This document shows, in pieces, positions 1 through 5,693 of a DNA stretch of 5,694 nt; the first letter of the stretch is position 1; each line of letters opens with the position of its first letter. The notes below the pieces were generated by a model. It made no database searches and was not told the DNA's origin. It saw nothing but the letters and a program-made list of their open reading frames with translations. Position numbers and translations under genes: made by a program. The stretch is from Alistipes sp. (GTDB lineage Bacteria; Bacteroidota; Bacteroidia; Bacteroidales; Rikenellaceae), in contig JAQUZZ010000113.1 in the NCBI GenBank assembly GCA_028691095.1, forward strand, positions 1-5,694. The letters run 5' to 3'.

Positions 1-896
1 GTATAGGGTCGTTCTACATCGATCGGGAACACCGTTTTGTGGGAGTCTATGACGTATTGAAGAAGCAGATCTTTCGTTATGCTTTTGATGGGACGCTATT
101 GGCTCAAAAGCCCGTTCCCCCCGAGATGAATTATATTCGAGACTTGATTAAAGTTTCGGAGGATCAATTGATCGTGACATTCTCAAATTCAGCGGAGTAT
201 CCGTTCAACTATGGCGTTTTTGACCCCGAGGAATATACATTTCTGCACTATGCGATTCCATATACCGTCATAGGAACCGAAAGTTCAACCAATTGGATGC
301 CTTCCATTGCGCGGAACGATCACTCCTATCTGGCAGCCACCGCACTCTCGGATACGTTGTATTCCGGAGCATCTCAAACTCCCGAAGTGCTGCTTCAGAC
401 GGGAAGAAAAGCGACTTCTCCCGCGCAAATTGCGACATGGGGTCCCTTTGCGCGAGGACTGGAAGCTTGGAATGAGGCACTGAAAAGAGGATATTCCGGT
501 GGTGTGACCCAGTTGTGGATGACTGAAAAGTACGGCTGTCTGCGTACCGATCAATTTGCCCACACAGCCTCTTTTAGTTTGAATGGAGTCGAACAGGAGC
601 TTACGGGAACCTATCCTTGCTATCTGATCTGGGCGTTGAGGGAATCCGATCACCCGAGTGTCAGCTTTATACCCCGATCCATGAACCTGTTTTATCCCGG
701 GATGTCGCCTTTTGTGGGGGCTACCGAGGATGCTTTGGTCGGGATTATTCCAGCCTATCGCATTGCGGGGTTACGGGAGACGGAACTTCCTTCGGAGGAT
801 AAAATCTATCTCTATCCTCCGATCAAACATCTGATTGAGACCATTCAGGAAGATGACAACCCGGTACTGGTTTTCTATCCAATTTCTGCGCTTTAG
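1..896 (+). CDS. 6-bladed beta-propeller family protein, 5'-truncated by window edge
   Basis: The reading frame is open from base 3 with no stop and no convincing start. The GTG at 39 lies inside a continuous protein pattern (GSFYIDREHRFVGVYD), so the true start is outside the window. About 297 residues are visible, ending at TAG 894-896. The sequence has short beta-strand units rich in Tyr, Phe, Ile and Asp (FYIDREHRFVGVYD, QIFRYAFDGTLL, NYGVFDPEEYTFLHY), as in propeller blades. The C-terminus, LIETIQEDDNPVLVFYPI, resembles the conserved tail of Bacteroidales 6-bladed beta-propeller (DUF5128/BF3164-like) proteins, which are usually exported lipoproteins of about 350-400 residues. The N-terminal signal peptide would lie upstream and cannot be checked. 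Ligand and function are unknown for most of the family. The gene is followed after 18 bases by a DUF1573 lipoprotein gene, suggesting one transcript and a shared envelope role. Family assignment is fairly confident; function is not known. Confidence 0.7.
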   Translation, partial: IGSFYIDREHRFVGVYDVLKKQIFRYAFDGTLLAQKPVPPEMNYIRDLIKVSEDQLIVTFSNSAEYPFNYGVFDPEEYTFLHYAIPYTVIGTESSTNWMPSIARNDHSYLAATALSDTLYSGASQTPEVLLQTGRKATSPAQIATWGPFARGLEAWNEALKRGYSGGVTQLWMTEKYGCLRTDQFAHTASFSLNGVEQELTGTYPCYLIWALRESDHPSVSFIPRSMNLFYPGMSPFVGATEDALVGIIPAYRIAGLRETELPSEDKIYLYPPIKHLIETIQEDDNPVLVFYPISAL

Positions 897-914
897 CGTG
901 CTGTGCGAAATATC

Positions 915-1316
915 ATGCGAAAGAGTGTGTTGCAATGGGGAGTACTTCTGTGGTGCTTCCTCTTGATGGGTGTAGGATGCGCACATCAAAACCAAGCGGA
1001 CTATCCCGAAATACAGATTGATACTTTGATCCACTTAGGGAAAATTCCGATCAGTGAAGCTCGTTGTTTCCGAATCTCTTATAGGAGTTTGAGCCGGCAG
1101 AAAATGAATCTGATCGGGATCGAGACCTCCTGTGGTTGCCTTTCTCCCCTCAATCCTCATCGTTCGATGACCATACAGCCCGGAGATACAGGGTCGCTGC
1201 TCTTTTCTTTTCAACCCTCATTTGTGGGACACTTTACACAAGAGGCCAGTCTGATTTTCCAGGAATATCGGTTACCCATAAGGATCGAAATGAAAGGATT
1301 TGGACAAAACCGATAG
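915..1316 (+). CDS. DUF1573 family lipoprotein
   Basis: This small protein has 133 residues from ATG 915; an in-frame GTG at 903 would add four residues. ATG 915 is preferred because it gives a clean signal peptide: basic MRK, then a hydrophobic run to Gly21, then Cys22 as probable lipidation site. The lipobox (LLMGVGC) has Gly rather than Leu at -3, which is imperfect. The mature part matches the DUF1573 pattern: LGKIPISEA near 41-49, SCGC at 72-75 (Cys73 and Cys75), then a turn with QPGDTGSLLFSF at 88-99, and a C-terminal strand ending in EMKGFG. DUF1573 domains have an immunoglobulin-like fold, are common in Bacteroidota envelope proteins, and have no settled biochemical role. The CGC pair could bind metal or form a disulfide; this is inference. 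No Shine-Dalgarno sequence is visible, which is normal in this phylum. It probably shares an operon with the upstream propeller gene. Confidence 0.78.
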   Translation: MRKSVLQWGVLLWCFLLMGVGCAHQNQADYPEIQIDTLIHLGKIPISEARCFRISYRSLSRQKMNLIGIETSCGCLSPLNPHRSMTIQPGDTGSLLFSFQPSFVGHFTQEASLIFQEYRLPIRIEMKGFGQNR

Positions 1317-1330
1317 AAAGTACGCCCCTT

Positions 1331-1363
1331 CTAAGTCCCCTCTTCTTTTAAGAGGGGATTTAG
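1331..1363. repeat. 14-bp hairpin with dispersed-repeat look, downstream of the DUF1573 gene
   Basis: Arms 1331-1344 and 1350-1363 pair over 14 positions, with one G-U pair (1335/1359) and a five-base loop, CTTTT. The stem core is CCCCTCTT/AAGAGGGG. A CCCC at 1325-1328 could also pair with GGGG at 1363-1366 if TT is bulged out. It begins 15 bases after the DUF1573 stop, so it may terminate or protect the plus-strand transcript. It is not followed by a T-run in either direction, so it is not a classic intrinsic terminator. The sequence type (CCCCTCTT with a TTTAGGGG flank) resembles palindromes I recall as scattered in Bacteroidota intergenic regions; whether it is repeated in this genome cannot be seen here. 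Confidence 0.6.
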
Positions 1364-1384
1364 GGGAGATAATATGAATGGAGC

Positions 1385-1405
1385 GTGCTGTTTTTCAAAC
1401 AGCAC
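1385..1405. repeat. Perfect 9-bp hairpin abutting the 25-bp inverted repeat
   Basis: Arms 1385-1393 (GTGCTGTTT) and 1397-1405 (AAACAGCAC) pair perfectly around a three-base loop, TTC. The right arm ends at 1405 and the large inverted repeat begins at 1406. There is no T-run after it on the plus strand, so terminator function is uncertain. It may be a weak plus-strand terminator or part of a compound element with its neighbour. Confidence 0.55.
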
Positions 1406-1486
1406 TAACGTGAGTTCGATAATTGCAACTCGTATGGGATGTAATTTTTTATATGTTAAATAGTTGCAATTATCGAACTCACGTTA
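1406..1486. repeat. Perfect 25-bp inverted repeat around a 31-base centre, possible minimal MITE-like element
   Basis: The left arm 1406-1430 (TAACGTGAGTTCGATAATTG followed by CAACT) is the exact reverse complement of 1462-1486. The centre, 1431-1461, is AT-rich and shows no coding signal. The perfect match stops abruptly at both ends: 1405/1487 and 1431/1461 do not pair. The outermost bases of the arms are TA...TA, so the pair could hide a TA target duplication around a 77-bp element, as in IS630/Tc1-type MITEs; that is inference. Other readings are transposon-end debris or a very stable transcript-end stem between the convergent genes. No transposase is in the window. Confidence 0.65.
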
Positions 1487-1542
1487 TATTAGGCATGTAC
1501 CGTGACGGAAGGGTACAATAATTCTTTGGGATTGCTGAAAAT

Positions 1543-1583
1543 CAAAGGAGAGCCAACAAATATCTTTTGTTGGCTCTCCTTTG
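1543..1583 (-). terminator. Intrinsic terminator of rnr
   Basis: An 18-bp perfect stem pairs 1543-1560 with 1566-1583 around a five-base loop (1561-1565). It lies about 60 bases past the rnr stop codon. Read on the minus strand, the stem ends in CTTTG followed by ATTTTC, a short interrupted U-tract; on the plus strand it is followed by TGGTATTG. The orientation therefore fits termination of rnr best, though a stem this strong may also stop or protect the opposing plus-strand transcript. Confidence 0.75.
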
Positions 1584-1644
1584 TGGTATTGAAGCGAGGC
1601 TCTTCGCCCAAAACGGGTTAGAACCGCTGGATGAGGAACGGCGA

Positions 1645-3819
1645 TTAGACCAAGGTCTCCTTTTTGGTTTCAAAATCATAGGAGGCAACCATCTCGAAGT
1701 CGAGTTGTTTGCGTTGCAGGTCGGCACGGGTTACCCGGATGCGTACTTCGTCGCCCAAGGTGAAGGTGCGTCCGTGTTCGCGACCCCGAACGGCATAGTT
1801 CTCCTCGTCGAAGAGGTAGAGGTCGTCGTTCATGTCACGCAGAGCTACCATACCCTCGATTTTGGTCTCTTCCAACTCCACGTAGATTCCCCATTCGGTG
1901 ATTCCCGAGATGTGACCGTCGAACTCCTGATTGAGTTTGTCGATCATGAATTCGACCATCTTATACTTGATGGAGGCGCGTTCGGCCTCCGCAGCCCGCA
2001 CTTCCATGGCGGAGGAGTGTTCGCACAAACGTTCGTAGAACTCCTTGTCCTCCGATTTGCCTCCGGACAGATAATGAGCCAGCAGACGATGTACCATCAT
2101 ATCCGGATAGCGACGGATGGGGGAGGTGAAGTGGGTGTAATAGTCGAAGGCCAAGCCGTAGTGTCCGATGTTGTCGGTGGAGTAGGTGGCTTTGGCCATG
2201 GAGCGGATTGCCAAGGTGGAGATGATATTCTCCTCCTTCTTGCCGTGAATCTTTTTCATCAGGCGGTTGATCTCTTTGGCTACGCCACGATCGCTCTGTG
2301 CGGTCATCTGATAGCCGAAGCGCGTGATGAAACTCCGGAACTGCGCCATCTTATCGCTGTTGGGTTTGTCGTGGATTCGGTAGACAAAGGTGCGTTCGCT
2401 GTTCTGCACTCCGGGACGCTTGCGCCCGATGAACTCGGCCACCTTGCGATTGGCCAACAACATGAACTCCTCGATCAGTTGATTCGACTCCTTCATCTCC
2501 TTGAAGTAGACGCGCAGCGGTTTTCCGTGTTCGTCCAAGTCGAATTTGGCCTCGTCGCGCTCGAAGTTGATTGAGCCATGACTAAATCGCTCCTTGCGTA
2601 GAAGTTGCGCCAAGGTGTTGAGCTCTAAGATCTCCTGACTGAGATCGCCTTGCTGGGTCTCGATGACCTCCTGTGCCTCTTGGTAGGTGAAGCGACGATC
2701 GGAGTAGATCACGGTGCGTCCGAACCATTCGTTGAGTACTTTGGCCTCAGCGTCTACCTCAAATACGGCGGAGAAGCAGAGTTTCTCCTCGTTGGGACGC
2801 AACGAACAGAGTCCGTTCGAGAGGTGTTCGGGCAACATCGGGATGGTGCGATCGACCAGATAGACGGAGGTTGCTCGGCTCTGCCCTTCGGCGTCGATGA
2901 TATCCTCCGGATGGACATAGTGTGTCACATCGGCAATGTGAACGCCGACCTCCCAGTTGCCGTTCGGAAGTTTCTGGATCGAGAGGGCGTCGTCGAAATC
3001 CTTGGCGTCAGCCGGGTCGATGGTGAAGGTGGTGATTCCCCGCATATCGCGACGAGCCGCAATCTCCTCGGGGGTGATTGCCTCCGAGATCTGCTGTGCC
3101 ACCTCTTCGACCTCTGCCGGATAGCTGTAAGGTAGGTCATATTCGGCCAAGATGGCGTGCATCTCGGTGTTGTTTTCGCCGCAGGCTCCCAGCACGTCGA
3201 GGATTTCGCCTTCGGGACTCTTCATGGTCTCGGGCCATCCGACGATACGAACGACGACTTTCTCACCGTTCTTGGCTCCGTGCAGCGATCGCTCGGGGAT
3301 GAAGATATCATAGGCCATCTTGCGACTGTCGACGCGCACAAAGGCGAAGTTCTCGGAGGCTTCGATGACACCGACATAGTTCTTCTTGTTGCGTTCCAGA
3401 ATCTCGACCACTCTGCCTTCGGGGTTTCCGCCTCGACCGCGATGGGTGATCTCGACGCGTACACGATCGCCATGCAGGGCATGACCTCCGTGCGGTGCAC
3501 TCACAAAGACGTCCTTCTCCATTCCTTCGACGATGATGTATAGGGCGCCTGAGGAGGTCATATCCACCACGCCCTCTGCGTTTTCGCGTTGGGAGTGATG
3601 CAGACGGAACCGTCCTTCGCTGGCTTTCTCAAGCTGTTGTTTTTCTGTCATTTGCAGGAGCGTCGTACGTACGATCTCCAGATCTTGGCGACGGGTGTAT
3701 CCTAATGCGGAGGCCAAAGCTTTGGCCGAAAAGCGTTTTTCCGGAGCACGTTGCATGATCTCTAAGATCTGCGGTTCCGGATTTGTAATTAAAGTTTGTT
3801 CTCTCTTTTTCCTTGCCAT
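1645..3819 (-). CDS. rnr: Ribonuclease R
   Basis: RNase R is a processive 3'-to-5' exoribonuclease of the RNase II/RNB family that degrades structured RNA, including mRNA and rRNA fragments, releasing nucleoside 5'-monophosphates. All domains appear in order: an N-terminal winged-helix region (about 15-75), cold-shock domains CSD1 (about 82-148) and CSD2 (about 150-210), the RNB catalytic domain (about 255-585), and S1 (about 628-712). The active-site motif TIDPADAKDFDDA spans 266-278, with the metal-binding aspartates D268, D274, D276 and D277 all present. The second RNB signature, HFTSPIRRYPDMMVH, lies at 563-577. At 724 residues it is shorter than the E. coli enzyme (about 813) and lacks a long lysine-rich C-terminal tail; this is usual in Bacteroidota. 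ATG 3819 is preceded by AGAGGA five bases upstream on the minus strand. The gene is intact, monocistronic by its flanking terminator and promoter-like signals, and cytoplasmic. Confidence 0.96.
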   Translation of the reverse strand: MARKKREQTLITNPEPQILEIMQRAPEKRFSAKALASALGYTRRQDLEIVRTTLLQMTEKQQLEKASEGRFRLHHSQRENAEGVVDMTSSGALYIIVEGMEKDVFVSAPHGGHALHGDRVRVEITHRGRGGNPEGRVVEILERNKKNYVGVIEASENFAFVRVDSRKMAYDIFIPERSLHGAKNGEKVVVRIVGWPETMKSPEGEILDVLGACGENNTEMHAILAEYDLPYSYPAEVEEVAQQISEAITPEEIAARRDMRGITTFTIDPADAKDFDDALSIQKLPNGNWEVGVHIADVTHYVHPEDIIDAEGQSRATSVYLVDRTIPMLPEHLSNGLCSLRPNEEKLCFSAVFEVDAEAKVLNEWFGRTVIYSDRRFTYQEAQEVIETQQGDLSQEILELNTLAQLLRKERFSHGSINFERDEAKFDLDEHGKPLRVYFKEMKESNQLIEEFMLLANRKVAEFIGRKRPGVQNSERTFVYRIHDKPNSDKMAQFRSFITRFGYQMTAQSDRGVAKEINRLMKKIHGKKEENIISTLAIRSMAKATYSTDNIGHYGLAFDYYTHFTSPIRRYPDMMVHRLLAHYLSGGKSEDKEFYERLCEHSSAMEVRAAEAERASIKYKMVEFMIDKLNQEFDGHISGITEWGIYVELEETKIEGMVALRDMNDDLYLFDEENYAVRGREHGRTFTLGDEVRIRVTRADLQRKQLDFEMVASYDFETKKETLV

Positions 3820-3835
3820 AATTCCTCTTTTTGCG

Positions 3836-3901
3836 GGACGGAGGGGTGAGGGGTGCTCTCCTGAGCGGGAGACCTTCCCTGTGTCGAAGGGGGTTCCGTC
3901 C
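3836..3901 (-). other. Imperfect palindromic segment in the rnr leader
   Basis: Outer arms GGACGGA (3836-3842) and TCCGTCC (3895-3901) are exact reverse complements. Inside them are two smaller stems: TCTCC/GGAGA (3857-3861 region with 3868-3872) and CCTTC (3873-3877) with GAAGG (3886-3890). Together they could fold as a branched structure of about 66 bases just 17 bases upstream of the rnr start. It may be an RNA leader controlling rnr translation or decay, or a dispersed repetitive palindrome. The sequence alone does not decide. Confidence 0.45.
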
Positions 3902-3902
3902 G

Positions 3903-3922
3903 AGACTCCAACCGTGGAGTCT
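3903..3922 (-). other. 8-bp hairpin near the 5' end of the rnr leader
   Basis: AGACTCCA (3903-3910) pairs perfectly with TGGAGTCT (3915-3922) around a four-base loop, ACCG. It sits directly downstream, on the minus strand, of the promoter-like TACCTTTG. If transcription begins there, this hairpin is at or near the 5' end of the rnr mRNA, where such stems often stabilise transcripts. That role is inferred. Confidence 0.5.
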
Positions 3923-3928
3923 TTAGGA

Positions 3929-3936
3929 CAAAGGTA
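3929..3936 (-). promoter_or_regulatory. Candidate -7 promoter element for rnr
   Basis: The minus strand reads TACCTTTG, an exact match to the Bacteroidota -7 consensus TAnnTTTG, about 110 bases upstream of the rnr start. No TTTG or TTG -33 element is found 19-21 bases further upstream, so the promoter is only half supported. It would give a leader of roughly 100 bases containing the hairpins at 3836-3922. Confidence 0.4.
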
Positions 3937-4016
3937 AGGAAATAAACGAGATTCGGTGTAGGGAGGTGATGCAAAGGTGTTACGATTTTACAACAATCGA
4001 CCCAAGGGGCTCCCCT

Positions 4017-4295
4017 TGTGCATAACCCGTGAGTTTGCAGGGCGTGGAATTGAGGTTGTAATGCGATACGATGGGGTTATAAACAGAGTTATAAACAGAT
4101 CCGAACGCCGTATGACACAGAACGAAATAGCGCATAAATAGATGATATTGAGATGAATCCTTGTGATCTTGTGGAAGTAGAGTATACGTTATGATCCATG
4201 AAACGGTGCTTGAATGGCTGAAAAATGAGGTTATACACAGCAGCGTGTGTGCGGTGCGTAATTTTGTGCAGGAACGGGGGAGAAGTTGTGCATAA
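4017..4295. other. DnaA-box cluster, candidate replication origin or DnaA-binding locus
   Basis: Three exact matches to the DnaA-box consensus TTATNCACA occur: 4017-4025 (minus, TTATGCACA), 4231-4239 (plus, TTATACACA) and 4287-4295 (minus, TTATGCACA). Two more sites, 4077-4085 and 4089-4097 (both TTATAAACA, plus), differ by one base and are 12 bases apart. By chance, about 0.01 exact matches are expected in 280 bp on both strands. The cluster is wholly non-coding and next to an AT-rich stretch. In many Bacteroidota the origin is not beside dnaA, so absence of dnaA does not argue against it. Alternatives are a titration or regulatory DnaA site, or coincidence. Confidence 0.45.
4076..4099 (+). 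repeat. Tandem duplication of a 12-mer containing a near-DnaA box
   Basis: GTTATAAACAGA occurs twice head to tail, at 4076-4087 and 4088-4099, with no mismatch. Each copy contains TTATAAACA, one base from the DnaA-box consensus. Directly repeated sites of nearly one helical turn plus are common in protein-binding arrays. Confidence 0.6.
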
Positions 4296-4301
4296 GTGCA
4301 C

Positions 4302-4341
4302 GAAAAGAAACACTCCCGACCGAATAGGGTCGAGAGTGTTT
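4302..4341 (-). terminator. Intrinsic terminator of the Fe-S oxidoreductase gene
   Basis: Arms 4308-4321 and 4328-4341 form a 14-position stem with one mismatch (4316/4333) and a six-base loop. It begins 26 bases past the stop codon. On the minus strand the stem ends in GTGTTT and continues CTTTTCG, giving a U-rich tail. This is a good rho-independent terminator and shows that the Fe-S transcript does not read on into rnr. A perfect DnaA-box match lies only 12 bases beyond the stem. Confidence 0.82.
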
Positions 4342-4367
4342 GCTCAATCTGTAATGCTTACGCTACG

Positions 4368-5693
4368 CTATAACGCCTCGGCCACAATCTCCGAGAGATC
4401 GCGTACGGGCATCGCATTGCTTCGGGAGAGGCTCTTTTTGCAGAGCGGACAGGCGGTGACCAAGGTGTCGGCTCCCGTCTCTACAAAGGCCTGCGTAACG
4501 CTCTCTCCGATGCGCCGTTGCCCCTCGTCGTCGATGGCCAGATTGGCCACGCTGGAGCCACAGCAGAGGGCTTTTTCGCGGGTCTCCACCGGTTCCGATA
4601 GGGTTCCGATGGCTTCGATCACCTCGCGCGGAGCCTGATAGATGCCCAACCCACGCCCCAGTTCGCAGGGATCATGATAGGTGAAATGGTGGGTTCCGGC
4701 TTTGGGTTTCAGTCGTCCGCTGAGGATGAGTCGCTGAATATATTCGGAGTGGTGCAGCACCTCAATGCCTTCGAGTTGATACTCCTTGCGGAAGACACGC
4801 AGGCAGATCGGACACGAGGTGACCAACGTGGTGATGCCGTGTTTGCGGAACAGCTCCTCGTTGAAGCGCATCATGCGATGCGCGGCTTCGATCTCTCCGG
4901 AGAGCTTCAGCGGTCGCCCGCAGCAGACACTCCCCTCGCGATCGGCCCACCACACCGATTCTTGCGCTGCCGTGAAGATCTCCTCCATGGCGTGCAGAAT
5001 CTTCGGGGTTAGCAGGGTCATGCAGCCGGCAAAGTAACCCACCTTGCCACTGCCTTGCGAACGATCAATCCCCTGAATGTAGTGATAGCGATCGTCGGTG
5101 CAGGGTACGGCTCGTTCGGCACGGCTGTTCAGTCGTAATTGGTTTTGTTCGATGGAGACGGGGCAGGCGCGTTCGCAGCGTCCGCACATCAGGCAGTTGT
5201 TGGCCACGGCATCGGTGAGATGGCCGTAGCGGCGGTCACGCAGGAAGTAGACCGATTGTACGCCTTGGATTCCGGCGCGTTGCAACTGACAGGGGTCGAT
5301 GCAGATTCCGCAACGAGAGCAGGCGTGAGATTGGAACTTGTCATAGCTTGTGGGGCTCTCTTGGCTGTGAATGCCGGCATTACGGAGGAAGATGAGCGGA
5401 ATCTCGGTAAAGATGTGCATATAGCGCGAAAAGGGAAGCGCGAAGAAGAAGAGACCCAAGGCGCAGGAGTAGATCCACCATGCCGGCAGCTCTCCCATTT
5501 GGAGCACCGTGTCGGGCAGGACGCGTGCCAACAGCTCTCCCGTCGTATTGGTCAGGAAGCTGCCGCATCCCACGCCGGGGGGAATCAGATGTTGCTCCTC
5601 ACCCAAGGCCCAGACGATTCCGCCGAAACGCCAAACCTCAGCACTGGTCATGCTCTCGGCCAAGAGTCGTGCCGGGAAGATGAGCCACAGTGC
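4368..5693 (-). CDS. Membrane-anchored (Fe-S)-binding oxidoreductase, HdrD/GlcF-like with two CCG domains, 5'-truncated
   Basis: The frame is open through the window edge, so the start is missing; the TTG at 5663 is an internal Leu in the hydrophobic run ALWLIFPARLL. The 441 visible residues start in a membrane region: a probable helix at about 72-91 (IYSCALGLFFFALPF) followed by PFSRYMHIF, a motif typical of NarI-like anchors joined to Fe-S proteins, whose His93 might bind haem or quinone. Two ferredoxin motifs CxxCxxCxxxCP-type follow: C125, C128, C131, C135 and C167, C170, C173, C177. Then come two complete CCG (PF02754) domains: C224, CC257-258, C294, C297 and C343, CC377-378, C415, C418. 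The spacing matches the Cx31-39CCx35-36CxxC pattern that in HdrB binds non-cubane [4Fe-4S] clusters. The protein probably passes electrons between a partner dehydrogenase and the quinone pool; its substrate is unknown. Glycolate, lactate or heterodisulfide roles cannot be told apart here. It is followed by a clear terminator. Confidence 0.88.
   Translation of the reverse strand, partial: ALWLIFPARLLAESMTSAEVWRFGGIVWALGEEQHLIPPGVGCGSFLTNTTGELLARVLPDTVLQMGELPAWWIYSCALGLFFFALPFSRYMHIFTEIPLIFLRNAGIHSQESPTSYDKFQSHACSRCGICIDPCQLQRAGIQGVQSVYFLRDRRYGHLTDAVANNCLMCGRCERACPVSIEQNQLRLNSRAERAVPCTDDRYHYIQGIDRSQGSGKVGYFAGCMTLLTPKILHAMEEIFTAAQESVWWADREGSVCCGRPLKLSGEIEAAHRMMRFNEELFRKHGITTLVTSCPICLRVFRKEYQLEGIEVLHHSEYIQRLILSGRLKPKAGTHHFTYHDPCELGRGLGIYQAPREVIEAIGTLSEPVETREKALCCGSSVANLAIDDEGQRRIGESVTQAFVETGADTLVTACPLCKKSLSRSNAMPVRDLSEIVAEAL

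Larger units (their letters stand above)
1317..1644. other. Convergent intergenic region packed with palindromes
   Basis: This 328-bp gap separates the plus-strand DUF1573 gene from the minus-strand rnr. It contains four separate inverted repeats (1331-1363, 1385-1405, 1406-1486, 1543-1583), listed individually. The piece 1487-1542 between the last two holds only a weak 5-bp pairing (GTACC 1497-1501 with GGTAC 1512-1516). I see no credible gene. A 29-codon frame at 1374-1463 runs through the palindromes and is not supported. Confidence 0.7.
3820..4367. other. 548-bp intergenic region with rnr leader, DnaA-box cluster and terminator
   Basis: No credible coding frame is found between rnr and the downstream end of the Fe-S gene. 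From left to right it holds the structured rnr leader (3820-3928), a promoter-like element (3929-3936), a short perfect palindrome CAAGGGG/CCCCTTG (4003-4018), DnaA-box-like 9-mers between 4017 and 4295, and the terminator of the Fe-S gene (4302-4341). By hand count, 3961-4310 has about 103 G and 53 C on the plus strand, a strong skew. AT-rich stretches that could act as an unwinding element occur around 4120-4160. Two genes reading the same way rarely need so long a spacer. Confidence 0.6.

Noticed and set aside
39..41. GTG as the start of the beta-propeller gene
   Set aside because: The frame is open upstream with propeller-like sequence (GSFYIDREHRF), and no signal peptide follows the GTG, so the start lies before the window.
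1374..1463. 29-codon plus-strand frame after AGGGGAG
   Set aside because: It runs through the 1385-1405 hairpin and the left arm and centre of the 25-bp inverted repeat. Its content is dictated by the palindromes, and the apparent ribosome site is part of the first hairpin's flank.
1567..2574. 335-codon plus-strand open frame opposite rnr
   Set aside because: It is antisense to a complete RNase R with all catalytic residues; the frame is a by-product of rnr codon use and its translation shows no recognisable domain.
4131..4139. Further weak DnaA-like sites such as CGCATAA
   Set aside because: At least two mismatches to TTATNCACA; too weak to count.
4259..4266. TAATTTTG as a plus-strand promoter for a small RNA
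   Set aside because: It matches the -7 consensus, but there is no -33 element at the right spacing and no gene downstream; it is kept only as a remark under the skew finding.
4089..4313. 74-codon minus-strand frame in the intergenic region
   Set aside because: Low-complexity translation without motifs, no start signal, and it contains two exact DnaA boxes and part of a terminator.
4225..4638. 137-codon plus-strand frame covering the DnaA boxes and the 3' end of the Fe-S gene
   Set aside because: More than half is antisense to the conserved C-terminal CCG domain and it crosses the terminator; no family resemblance is seen.
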